Positions 16,201 through 23,030 of a DNA stretch of 27,514 nt are shown piece by piece. The translations under genes were made by a program, and so were the position numbers. The stretch is from a virus. Below the pieces are notes generated by a model that worked only from the letters and a program-made list of their open reading frames with translations, was not told the DNA's origin and did not search any database. Location of the stretch: the IMG/VR virus record IMGVR_UViG_3300021963_000534, positions 1 to 27,514 of that record; one strand, 5' to 3'. Position 1 is the stretch's first letter; every line of letters starts with the position of its first letter.

Positions 16201-16662
16201 GAGTGTTTGTGTAGCGGAACTGAGGAACCAAGTGATGGTGTTGAGGTTATATCGGTAACTACTTGTACTCCTATCCCATCACAGACTCAAACACCTACCA
16301 ATACCAAGACCCCGACAACGACCCCAACGAAGACACCTACACCTTCGGTAACAAGAACACCAGGTCTATCACCAACGCAGACCCCAACTAATACCAAGAC
16401 CCCTACGCCCACACCTACGATATCACCGGGACAATACATTTACAATGTTAGAGAGGTGACGAATTGTACTACGGGAGCGGCTACGGGAGCAACTATTCGT
16501 GTGTCTTCCACTGTTCCACTTACAATAGGAACCTTCGTCAATCTTGACCTAACTCCTTCGGTATATTGTGCTTGGAAAGTCATTGCGGCGACCACGGGAA
16601 CTCCGTTTGATGAGGTGACTTACAACTGCGGAACATCACTACCAGTAAGTTGTTGTTGTTGA
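13237..16662 (+). CDS. Very large tail tip/baseplate protein with Thr-Pro linkers (1141 aa)
   Basis: The N-terminal 120 residues (LYLRCEINGEKRYIDLYPDQS, NSPYTKSFSIPGSKTNNDIF) are a conserved opening of Bacteroidota phage tail proteins and may form the hub. A long beta-rich body follows to about residue 925. The last 215 residues carry two Cys-rich small domains separated by Thr-Pro linkers (about 932-949 and 1011-1064). The protein ends in a striking cluster, PVSCCC, with further Cys in each domain, suggesting disulfide- or metal-stabilised surface knobs. It is the largest protein here and lies just upstream of the tape measure gene. Receptor contact by the C-terminal knobs is inference. Confidence 0.7.
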   Translation: MLYLRCEINGEKRYIDLYPDQSIFADYSFAEIEDITTKNSPYTKSFSIPGSKTNNDIFQHFYNFNIALTDYDIRNAFEASFEVDGYEILTGYIRLENANITVTEVEYNVTFYSQVGLLSANIGDKVLRDLSFSGLSYGYNPSIVSSTLYDQDFQSTQTSLGTELIYMLANYGYDYDDELNIISGSTPILDFRSASVPGYFDYIGSPVRYYYLKPAVQVKWIYERIFREAGYTINSDFFNTAYFKRFFLPFTFSSDSLYLNQSLVPFFHWKNDERLTNNINTQTINWTNLPTAVTTQFERVLQLPVIVDNINAHFYSNYTFVVPAEGNYQIRVTFGGFNPEPYDPPYSNGFNVSASIHFHQVEQGGHNGTTGTTVFYSGEVVVPADQAWLRSYTFNAYLATNYDYAFDVKVNSGTVDGILNYAELEILDGPRYVIGDVDLSKELPETEGLQIDFITGINKRFNLVVVPEPGEKNVLRVEPVVDFIGKGDVLDWSRKIDYNSTINIQPTTSLINGTYYFSGEKDEDYGNTEFNKTTNNIYGTQYVQLNTDYKSSQTEFNDGFANAVDDILQNISSPNITIPIYYITREENNEGTPELYYNARKTIPRIVFRGLNLPAFNVGYFSSSGSTYVNSFYLETTNVDMFPIFNRFTTYPFGLTGFTHAVNFNKRQRFNNYEYDFSCYEDLYDVYYEDYIQDLTNSDNRILTGMFYLLPEEIAALKGNERIFISGNYYRINKIAAFDLTRPALVEVELVKLTKEYEPHRTRYFKLVNCANPLDVKYGNTDLNFTLWAYVGKRFRIGAECYTILRDDYRDNVTYERFTTTFQSGSFLPMIFNDCTCISPIIDVQVYDELGCSVPSSTPAASPGGEGFIYYILDKCGEPQQFLGRSTILYPIGTVVRLSNGFCYVVTSYTTIVNTNDIVASYETCEECQTITPTPTQTPTVTPTSTPPPCECLEFTFFNTNDYQGTVAFVDCYGVQQIRYIGGRQYLIECLCSGTEEPSDGVEVISVTTCTPIPSQTQTPTNTKTPTTTPTKTPTPSVTRTPGLSPTQTPTNTKTPTPTPTISPGQYIYNVREVTNCTTGAATGATIRVSSTVPLTIGTFVNLDLTPSVYCAWKVIAATTGTPFDEVTYNCGTSLPVSCCC
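16030..16083 (+). repeat. Thr-Pro linker repeat DNA, copy 3
   Basis: A short run of ACN-CCN units joins the body of the 1141-residue protein to its first Cys-rich C-terminal domain. Confidence 0.75.
16269..16430 (+). repeat. Thr-Pro linker repeat DNA, copy 4
   Basis: A longer Thr-Pro run with Lys and Arg variants (TNTKTPT twice) lies before the terminal Cys-rich domain of the 1141-residue protein. It shares the unit ACNCCN with the other copies. Confidence 0.8.
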
Positions 16663-16690
16663 TAAACTATATTTTAAGTAATAACCCCCT

Positions 16691-18808
16691 ATGGCAGAAA
16701 AAATAATATCCTATAAAGTAAAAGTAGTCAATGAGTCCGGTGAGATTGTTGACCAGTTAGCAACCAATTTTACGGAGTTAAATAAGTCGGTATCAGATTT
16801 ACAGAAGGAGATTGATAATACGGACTTTGGAAGTGAGCATTTTAAGGACTTACAGAAAGAACTTAAAAAATCTCAAGGTGCTCTAAAGGATGCTCAAGAG
16901 AGCACGATGTCGTTAGGGGAAAAGTTCAGAGCAATTCCGGGTCCAATCGGTGCCGCAGCACAGAGCGTTCAAGGTTTAGGTACTGCGTTCAAAGCACTTG
17001 TAATGAACCCCGTTGGTGCTGTCATTGCGGGTATCGCAGTTGTATTTGGAACTCTGTATAAAGCACTCACCTCAACTGAGAAAGGGGTGTTCGCACTCAA
17101 CCAAGTTATGGGTGCGTTATCGGGTATTTTATCCCCCGTTATTACTTTATTACAAGATGTCGCACTTGTCCTTGTTGATGGGATAATGAAAGGTATTGAA
17201 GGTGTACAATCCGTATTAGAGTTTTTAGGGTTTGACCAGTTCGCACAAGCAAGTAGAGATGCTGGTGCTCTTGCGAAGTCAATAAATGAGGTTGAGGAAG
17301 CAGAAGGAGACCTTGCTGTTGAGAGAGCAAAACAGAACAAACAACTCACGGAAGCAAGGGAGATACTTGCGGATACGAACTTGACTTTAGGGGAACGAAA
17401 GAAAGCACTTGCTGAGGTAAAGAAAAGTGAGGAAGCACTTGCTGCGAAGGAGGTTCAACTGGCAGAGAAAAAGTTAGCAAATATCCGTGCTGAAATAAAA
17501 CTCAAGGGTGCTTCAACCGCACTATTAGATGCGGAGGAACAAGCACTTATCTCACTATACAATACTCAACAATCTCAAGCAGGAGTCCGTAGGAAAAACC
17601 TAAAGTTAGAACAAGGGTTAGAAAGGGAAGCGGAACAGAAACGAAAGGAGTATGCGGATAAACAAAAACAGAGGGAAAAAGACCGACTTGCTGCGATTGA
17701 GGAAAAGAAAAAGAAACAAGAGGAAGCACGCAAGTTTGAGGAGGACTTAAACCTTGCGATTATTCGTGATGAAGAACAAAAAAGTAGGGAACAAATCCGT
17801 ATCCAAAAAGAGACCCTACTTAAACAGATTGATACCCTTGCGGTGACCGAAGAAAAGAAAAAGGAACTGAGGTTAAAAGCAGAGGAAGATGCCAATATTA
17901 AACTTGAAAAGTTAGAGAAGGACAAACAAGAAAAGAAGGAAAAAACTGATACTGAAAATGCTCAGAAGGAGTATGACAGACAAAACGCACTCACGGACGC
18001 ATTACTTCAACTTGACCAGATGAAATATGAGAAGCAAGAGAGTTTAACCGAGCAAGATTTACAGATGACGATTGACCTTATGATGAAAAAGAAGGACTTG
18101 ATGTTACAAAACGATAAATTGACCGCAGAGGAAAGATTACTTATTGAAACTCAGTTTCAGAACGCAGTATTCAAGTTGAAAAAAGACCAAACCGAAAGGG
18201 AAGCACTACTTGAAAAACAACAACTAACTGCCATAGCAGACGGGTTCGGTAACATTGCTACCCTTGCGGGTGAAACATCAATCGTAGGGAAACTTGCTGC
18301 GGTGTCTCAAGCATCGGTGAATACCTATTTATCCGCATCAGAAGCATACAAATCCACCGTGGGGATACCCGTAGTTGGTCCAGCATTAGCACCAATCGCA
18401 GCAGCAGCGGCAGTCGCAGCAGGTATTGCTACCGTGAATAAGATTTTATCGGTTCAACCCCCCGATACCACCGTGTCTAAACCTACTTTCGCAGACGGGG
18501 GTATCGTTTATGGACAAGGTGGTATGAGCACGGACTCCGTTAGTGCGTACTTGTCCCCTGGTGAAGCAGTCATCAACGCTCGTTCAACTGCGATGTTCAA
18601 ACCTTTATTGAGTAGTATAAACCAGTTAGGAGGGGGTAAAAGATTCACCGGTGGGGTCGTATCCAACGGAGTAGATATGGGACAAGTAGAGATGTTAAAT
18701 ACCCTCCGTAATAACGGAAAACAACCGATTAAAGCATATGTAGTTTCAAGTGAAATGACTAACCAACTGATGTTAGACCGAGCAACTAAAAGTCGTTCCT
18801 TGATATAA
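16691..18808 (+). CDS. Tape measure protein
   Basis: This is a 705-residue protein with the usual plan. A helical N-terminus (DLQKEIDNTDFGSEHFKDLQKEL) is followed by a hydrophobic Gly/Ala-rich section at about 85-175 (NPVGAVIAGIAVVFGTLYKAL). A very long charged coiled coil rich in Lys/Glu/Gln runs from about 190 to 520. A second hydrophobic Ala/Gly section is at about 545-590 (VVGPALAPIAAAAAVAAG). The end is a Gly-rich C-terminus with FADGGIVYGQGGMSTDSVSAYLSPGEAVI cut at about 605-635, the common phage tape measure ending. It sets tail length and is ejected into the host envelope. By the usual 0.15 nm per residue, a tail near 105 nm would be expected. No lysozyme or peptidase motif is seen. 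Confidence 0.9.
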   Translation: MAEKIISYKVKVVNESGEIVDQLATNFTELNKSVSDLQKEIDNTDFGSEHFKDLQKELKKSQGALKDAQESTMSLGEKFRAIPGPIGAAAQSVQGLGTAFKALVMNPVGAVIAGIAVVFGTLYKALTSTEKGVFALNQVMGALSGILSPVITLLQDVALVLVDGIMKGIEGVQSVLEFLGFDQFAQASRDAGALAKSINEVEEAEGDLAVERAKQNKQLTEAREILADTNLTLGERKKALAEVKKSEEALAAKEVQLAEKKLANIRAEIKLKGASTALLDAEEQALISLYNTQQSQAGVRRKNLKLEQGLEREAEQKRKEYADKQKQREKDRLAAIEEKKKKQEEARKFEEDLNLAIIRDEEQKSREQIRIQKETLLKQIDTLAVTEEKKKELRLKAEEDANIKLEKLEKDKQEKKEKTDTENAQKEYDRQNALTDALLQLDQMKYEKQESLTEQDLQMTIDLMMKKKDLMLQNDKLTAEERLLIETQFQNAVFKLKKDQTEREALLEKQQLTAIADGFGNIATLAGETSIVGKLAAVSQASVNTYLSASEAYKSTVGIPVVGPALAPIAAAAAVAAGIATVNKILSVQPPDTTVSKPTFADGGIVYGQGGMSTDSVSAYLSPGEAVINARSTAMFKPLLSSINQLGGGKRFTGGVVSNGVDMGQVEMLNTLRNNGKQPIKAYVVSSEMTNQLMLDRATKSRSLI

Positions 18809-18828
18809 TACCCCCGTAGTTATATTTG
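18800..18828 (+). promoter_or_regulatory. Candidate promoter with TTG and TATATTTG boxes
   Basis: TTG at 18800-18802, an 18-nt spacer, then TATATTTG at 18821-18828. ATATT and the ATG at 18834 follow. This is the best match in the window to a complete Bacteroidota promoter, and it stands in the gap between the tape measure and protease genes. Transcription would start at or next to the ATG. Confidence 0.6.
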
Positions 18829-18833
18829 ATATT

Positions 18834-20609
18834 ATGAAGATTATTGAACTTTTCCTTGACCCCGAAGCATTAGAAGGTGGTGTAGATGCGGTCTCAATCG
18901 TAGATAAACCAGCACACGAGTCAAACTTTTTGACCTTTAGTGCTGATGACCCCGATTTACCCGATAACGACTTTATTTATGTTGGGGAATTGTTTGATGC
19001 TGAAGAACAATATAAACTCGCAAAAACCATTAACCAGTTAGGAGAACCTGCGGGTTGGTTAGAGAGTCAAGGTTGGGAAATATTTAGTGTTGAACCTATC
19101 CATATTCACGAGATGAAGAAGGAGGAGTTTGACATTGTAGCAAGTCCTAACTCACCTCAAACCGCTGGTCCAAACCCCGATATACCGGGAGAGGTTAGGG
19201 TCAGATACAAATACGCACTTGCTCCCAACGCAAGTGGAACCCCGATTATACCTACTTCAAGAGATTTTTGTAAAGAAATGTTGAGATATAATAGGGTCTT
19301 TAGATACGAAGATATCCAAACAATGACTCAGAACGAAGCAAACGCAGAGTTCGGGAACTACGATTTGTTTAGATGGAGGGGTTCGTATAATTGTCGTCAT
19401 TATTGGTATAAGGTAACCTACAGACCCGTAGGTGCTATCACGGGTGCTCAAAGACCGATATCAGAACCTCAAGAAGCAGATTGGGAACAACCATCAACTA
19501 AAGTTCAATTTAAGGAGGAGTTTGGGGTACTTGCTGTTGTAGATGGTGTCCCGTTATTTAGTGATGTTGAAGATGCTATCAAGATGGCAGAGATTTTAGG
19601 TTGTGAGGGATACCACGAATATAAGGTTGGTGATATGGTGGGTTATATGCCGTGCGAGCAACACGAATTCGCAAGTTATGACGATTACCCCCAAGCAGCC
19701 TCAGATAATGCGTGTAGGGTGTTAAAATGGATTGATGAAAAAGGTCGTGATGAAGTAGAAGGTATGGAACTAACGGGTCTTGCTCGTGCTAACCAACTAT
19801 GTAAAAGGGAACCTATCAGTCAAGACACCATTGCTCGTATGGCATCGTTCGCAAGACACAGAAAGAATAGTGAGATAAACCCCGAGTTTGAGGGGACACC
19901 TTGGAAAGATAAAGGATATGTTGCGTGGTTAGGTTGGGGGGGAACTGAAGGTATTGACTGGGCAGAACGAAAGTTAGAACAAATAAAGACCGAAATGGGA
20001 CTTGAGGACGCTTGTTGGCCCGGATATGTTGCCTACGGAACAAAAGAAGTAGATGGTAGAGAGGTTCCTAACTGCGTACCAGAGGAGGAAATGGATAGTA
20101 TCAGTGGTATTGTAAACGGAGGGGGATGCTGTTATGGTATTGATGTTCAGACCGCTCCCTATGTTGACCAAGGAACGACTGGTAAAACAAACTTTATGTC
20201 ATATGGTTTTTCCTATGACGATGAAAAAATGGAGATTACGGGTGCTGCGATTATCCCGAACAAAATGATAATCCGTAGAAACCCTATTACTGAAGAACTA
20301 TATTATGTATTTTTTTCAACAGAAACCACCAAATTACTTGCTGAAAGGTTTATGAAGGAAGGTAACACAGACGCCACGAACTTAAACCATACGAGCAAGC
20401 AACCGAAAAACACTTTTATTAGTGAGAGTTGGTTGGTGAAAGACCCCACGATTGATAAGACATATGCGATGGGACTTGAATATCCCGAAGGTACTTGGGT
20501 TGTTACTATGAAAGTAGGGGACTCTGACCTATGGGAAAAGATTAAAGCAGGTCAATATAACGGATATTCTATTGAGGGGTACTTCAATGAGAGGGTGGTA
20601 TTTAATTGA
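18834..20609 (+). CDS. XkdF-type prohead protease with long N-terminal modules
   Basis: The first residues (FLDPEALEGGVDAVSIVDKPAHE) are the usual opening of XkdF-like proteins. The C-terminal 150 residues carry the protease core: ITGAAIIPNKMIIRRNP, then NLNHT (His about 519), ESWLV (Ser about 532) and GYSIEGYF (about 577-584). Between them lie two conserved phage modules. One, at about 125-215, has SRDFCKEML and SYNCRHYWYKVTY. The other, at about 290-385, has ARANQLCKREPISQDTIARMASFARHR and PWKDKGYVAWLGWGG. At 591 residues it is much longer than a plain XkdF (about 200-300). It probably matures the capsid by cutting scaffold. The added modules may anchor the protease inside the prohead. Catalytic residues are inferred from pattern. 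Confidence 0.75.
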   Translation: MKIIELFLDPEALEGGVDAVSIVDKPAHESNFLTFSADDPDLPDNDFIYVGELFDAEEQYKLAKTINQLGEPAGWLESQGWEIFSVEPIHIHEMKKEEFDIVASPNSPQTAGPNPDIPGEVRVRYKYALAPNASGTPIIPTSRDFCKEMLRYNRVFRYEDIQTMTQNEANAEFGNYDLFRWRGSYNCRHYWYKVTYRPVGAITGAQRPISEPQEADWEQPSTKVQFKEEFGVLAVVDGVPLFSDVEDAIKMAEILGCEGYHEYKVGDMVGYMPCEQHEFASYDDYPQAASDNACRVLKWIDEKGRDEVEGMELTGLARANQLCKREPISQDTIARMASFARHRKNSEINPEFEGTPWKDKGYVAWLGWGGTEGIDWAERKLEQIKTEMGLEDACWPGYVAYGTKEVDGREVPNCVPEEEMDSISGIVNGGGCCYGIDVQTAPYVDQGTTGKTNFMSYGFSYDDEKMEITGAAIIPNKMIIRRNPITEELYYVFFSTETTKLLAERFMKEGNTDATNLNHTSKQPKNTFISESWLVKDPTIDKTYAMGLEYPEGTWVVTMKVGDSDLWEKIKAGQYNGYSIEGYFNERVVFN

Positions 20610-20615
20610 GGAACT

Positions 20616-20623
20616 TATATTTG
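20616..20623 (+). promoter_or_regulatory. TATATTTG box upstream of the scaffold/capsid genes
   Basis: TATATTTG lies just after the protease stop codon and 33 nt before ATG 20657, leaving an A-rich leader (TAAACAAAATAAACAATAC). It would give strong separate expression of scaffold-like and major capsid genes. No -33 box is seen at standard spacing. Confidence 0.5.
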
Positions 20624-20656
20624 TAGATATAAACAAAATAAACAATACAATATCTT

Positions 20657-21433
20657 ATGACAAGAAGTGAAATTAAACGCAAGATTGCTCAACTAATCGG
20701 TGGTTCGTTTTTCTCATTCAGTTCATACAAGACCAAAGAAGGTTCTGAGTTCAAGGTAACGGGTGAAAAGATGGAAATAGGAAGTCCTATTTATGTTATT
20801 ACTCCCGAAGGAGAACTACCAGTAACTGATGGTGACTATGAATTGGAGAACGGAATGAAACTAAAGATTAAAGCAGGTGTCATTGCGAACATTGAAGACG
20901 GACTCAATCCCGAAGGAACCCCTATTGATGAAACAGCGGGTGACTCTGTTGATGATGGGACTGATGAAATGGGAAAACAAAAGATGGATGAAGCAACTTT
21001 AGTAGATGGGACTATTGTAGGAACGGACGGAGATTTTGAGATTGGTAAGAAACTATATGTTAAAGACCAAGAAGGAAATTGGGTACCAGCACCTACGGGA
21101 GAACACACTACTGAAAGTGGTATTGTTTTAGTTGTTGATGAAGAAGGAACTATCACCGGTCTAAAGAAACCCGAAGGGGAACCTCAAGGGTCTTTAGAAA
21201 TGTCCGCAGAGGACTTATTGGTGGCATTTACGGACGCTATGAGACAACTAACAACAGAACTGACATCCCTAAAACAAGAACACTCTATCCTCAAGGAAAA
21301 GTTTGAGAAAATCGCATCTCAACCCGCAGGTGAGAGAGTGTTTGATAGGAAAGGATACTTCCAACATTTGGAAGTTGAGAAAAACTCAAAAGTAGAAGCA
21401 CTTGCTTCCCTTAAAAATAAACACAAAAACTAA
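20657..21433 (+). CDS. Scaffold-like protein with an internal beta duplication
   Basis: The gene sits between the maturation protease and the major capsid protein, where scaffold genes lie. Residues about 27-80 (EFKVTGEKMEIGSPIYVITPEG, then DGDYELENGMKLKIKAG) and about 110-165 (DEATLVDG, FEIGKKLYVKDQEGNWVPAP) look like two copies of one small beta module. An acidic linker lies between them. Residues about 185-225 form a coiled coil (MRQLTTELTSLKQEHSILKEKFEKI), and the last 20 residues are basic, as expected for a capsid-binding scaffold tail. At 258 residues it is of typical size. It could instead be a head-fibre or decoration protein, since beta modules are unusual in scaffolds. Confidence 0.6.
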   Translation: MTRSEIKRKIAQLIGGSFFSFSSYKTKEGSEFKVTGEKMEIGSPIYVITPEGELPVTDGDYELENGMKLKIKAGVIANIEDGLNPEGTPIDETAGDSVDDGTDEMGKQKMDEATLVDGTIVGTDGDFEIGKKLYVKDQEGNWVPAPTGEHTTESGIVLVVDEEGTITGLKKPEGEPQGSLEMSAEDLLVAFTDAMRQLTTELTSLKQEHSILKEKFEKIASQPAGERVFDRKGYFQHLEVEKNSKVEALASLKNKHKN

Positions 21434-21444
21434 AAACTACAAAA

Positions 21445-22401
21445 ATGAATAACAACGGATTAAAGAAACACGCATTTGACTTTAACCTTGCTGGTCTATC
21501 TACCTACACTGATGAAACCGGTGGATTGTTGCTTATGGAAGCAATTACTATGGCAAAGACCGCAAAGTTGGGTTATGTCCAAAGTGGTATTAAAGGCACT
21601 CAAGCCATAAACCTTTTAAGTTCTACATTGAATGTTCAAGATGGCGGATGTGGTTGGTCTCCAAGCGGAACAACTACTTTCACTCAAAGAGACATCACTG
21701 TATGTAACTATAAAGTCAATGAAAGTTTATGTCCAGCATCATTGAATGACTACTGGGCAGGTCAGTTCTTAAACGCAGGTTCTTACAATGAGAGCGTGCC
21801 ATTTGAACAAGAAATCGCAAAATTGAAGCAAGAGCAAATCGCAAAGTTCGTTGAGGACAAGTTGTGGAAAGCATTACCTTCAGCGTCGGGAGGAACCGAT
21901 TGTTTCACTGGATTCTACTACTTGTTGAATAACTCGGGTATGACTGGTGTAAATATCGTTGCTTCAGCAACAACTCCAGCAGTTGGAGCGATGTTGAGTG
22001 TTGTTGACCAAGTTATCATCGCATTACCAGACAAAGTTCAACAAGATAACGACCTTATCGTGATGATGTCAATGGCAAACTACAGAAAGTATGTTATTGA
22101 CTTGAGAACAGCAAACTACTACAACTTCGGTGCTGAGACAAGAGAAGCAGGAACTGAGTTCATTACCTTCCACCCTGGCACTAACATTCAAGTTGTTGGT
22201 ATCCCTGGTATGTTCGGTACAGACCAAGTTGTATGTGGTAAAAAATCTCAACTTATCATCGGTACTGACTTGATGAGTGACTCTGAGAGATTGGACATTT
22301 GGTACGACAAAAATGATGACGAAGTAAGAGTTCGTTCAAACTTTAAGATTGGTGCTCAAATCCCATTCCCATCAAACTGGTCTTCAAACGGATTAAACTA
22401 A
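21445..22401 (+). CDS. Major capsid protein (HK97-like fold expected)
   Basis: This 318-residue protein has the expected place after the scaffold-like gene. Its late segments resemble Bacteroidota phage capsid proteins: ITFHPGTNIQVVGIPGMFGTDQVVCGKKSQLIIGTDLMSD split across about 231-275, then VRVRSNFKIGAQIPFPSNW at the end. The helix at about 120-145 (EQEIAKLKQEQIAKFVEDKLWKAL) suits the spine helix of the HK97 fold. Codon choice differs from neighbours. Leucine is mostly TTG here, whereas the flanking genes favour TTA, CTA and CTT, which fits a very highly expressed gene. The start ATG 21445 follows the A-rich stretch AAACTACAAAA. The first residues may be trimmed by the protease. Confidence 0.85.
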   Translation: MNNNGLKKHAFDFNLAGLSTYTDETGGLLLMEAITMAKTAKLGYVQSGIKGTQAINLLSSTLNVQDGGCGWSPSGTTTFTQRDITVCNYKVNESLCPASLNDYWAGQFLNAGSYNESVPFEQEIAKLKQEQIAKFVEDKLWKALPSASGGTDCFTGFYYLLNNSGMTGVNIVASATTPAVGAMLSVVDQVIIALPDKVQQDNDLIVMMSMANYRKYVIDLRTANYYNFGAETREAGTEFITFHPGTNIQVVGIPGMFGTDQVVCGKKSQLIIGTDLMSDSERLDIWYDKNDDEVRVRSNFKIGAQIPFPSNWSSNGLN

Positions 22402-22428
22402 TAAACTAACTATTAAAAATAAAGAACT

Positions 22429-22965
22429 ATGAGTTACGCAGCGTGTTTACAAACAGCATCAATAAACCTTGGTTGTGCTTCTAATGTAGGAGGTATCAAA
22501 GTGGCATACTTGGTTGCTGGAGACATCACTGGCGTTACATATAACGCAATCGGTGAGATTACAGGCATCACTGGAACGGGGGATATATTTACCTACGAAG
22601 TCCAGAAGCAAACCAGTTCTTTGACGGAAACCTTTAATAGTAGTTTAGAAAACGGAACCTTATTTTATACCCAAGATTTACTCTTGAACTTCCACAAGAT
22701 GGATGCGGACAAACGCAACCAAGTGAAGTTGATGGCACAAAACAGAGGTCTAAAGGCATTCGCAGAGGACAACAACGGCACCATTTGGTACCTTGGTGCT
22801 GACTTTGACGGAGGTTATTTACAAGCAGGTTCGGGAGTAACTGGTGTTGCGTTCGGTGACGCAAACCAATACTCTGTAACCCTACAATTTTTCTCAAGAG
22901 AACCTATGGCATTGCTTGACGGGTCATTGAGTAGTGTAGTATCGGGACTTGTAATAAACCCGTAA
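22429..22965 (+). CDS. Tail tube-like (major tail) protein
   Basis: This 178-residue beta-rich protein follows the capsid gene. The segments [23 protein letters not shown] (about 46-68), [40 protein letters not shown] (cut at about 85-123), a Gly-rich turn and [13 protein letters not shown] (about 147-159) match the plan of tube proteins: strands, one amphipathic helix, then strands. A strong terminator follows at 22988, consistent with an abundant transcript. Leader AAAAATAAAGAACT is A-rich. The call is by fold pattern and position. A head decoration protein is the main alternative. Confidence 0.65.
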   Translation: MSYAACLQTASINLGCASNVGGIKVAYLVAGDITGVTYNAIGEITGITGTGDIFTYEVQKQTSSLTETFNSSLENGTLFYTQDLLLNFHKMDADKRNQVKLMAQNRGLKAFAEDNNGTIWYLGADFDGGYLQAGSGVTGVAFGDANQYSVTLQFFSREPMALLDGSLSSVVSGLVINP

Positions 22966-22987
22966 TAAAGTTATATTTAATAACGAA

Positions 22988-23017
22988 GGGGAGGGTTAAA
23001 CCCCTCCCTTTTTTTTT
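22988..23017 (+). terminator. Rho-independent terminator after the tail tube gene
   Basis: GGGAGGG (22989-22995) pairs with CCCTCCC (23002-23008) around a 6-nt loop and is followed by nine T. It lies 23 nt after the tail tube stop and 14 nt before the next ATG, so it should separate the capsid/tube transcript from the receptor-binding gene. Confidence 0.85.
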
Positions 23018-23030
23018 AAGAACGACCACT

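Noticed and set aside
17575-17925. Minus-strand Ser/Phe-rich frame opposite the tape measure gene
   Set aside because: It is the reverse reading of a Lys/Glu-rich coiled coil and has no coding character of its own.
22972-22979. TATATTTA box as promoter for the gene at 23031
   Set aside because: A strong terminator hairpin lies between it and the start codon, so a transcript from it should end early; evidence is too weak.
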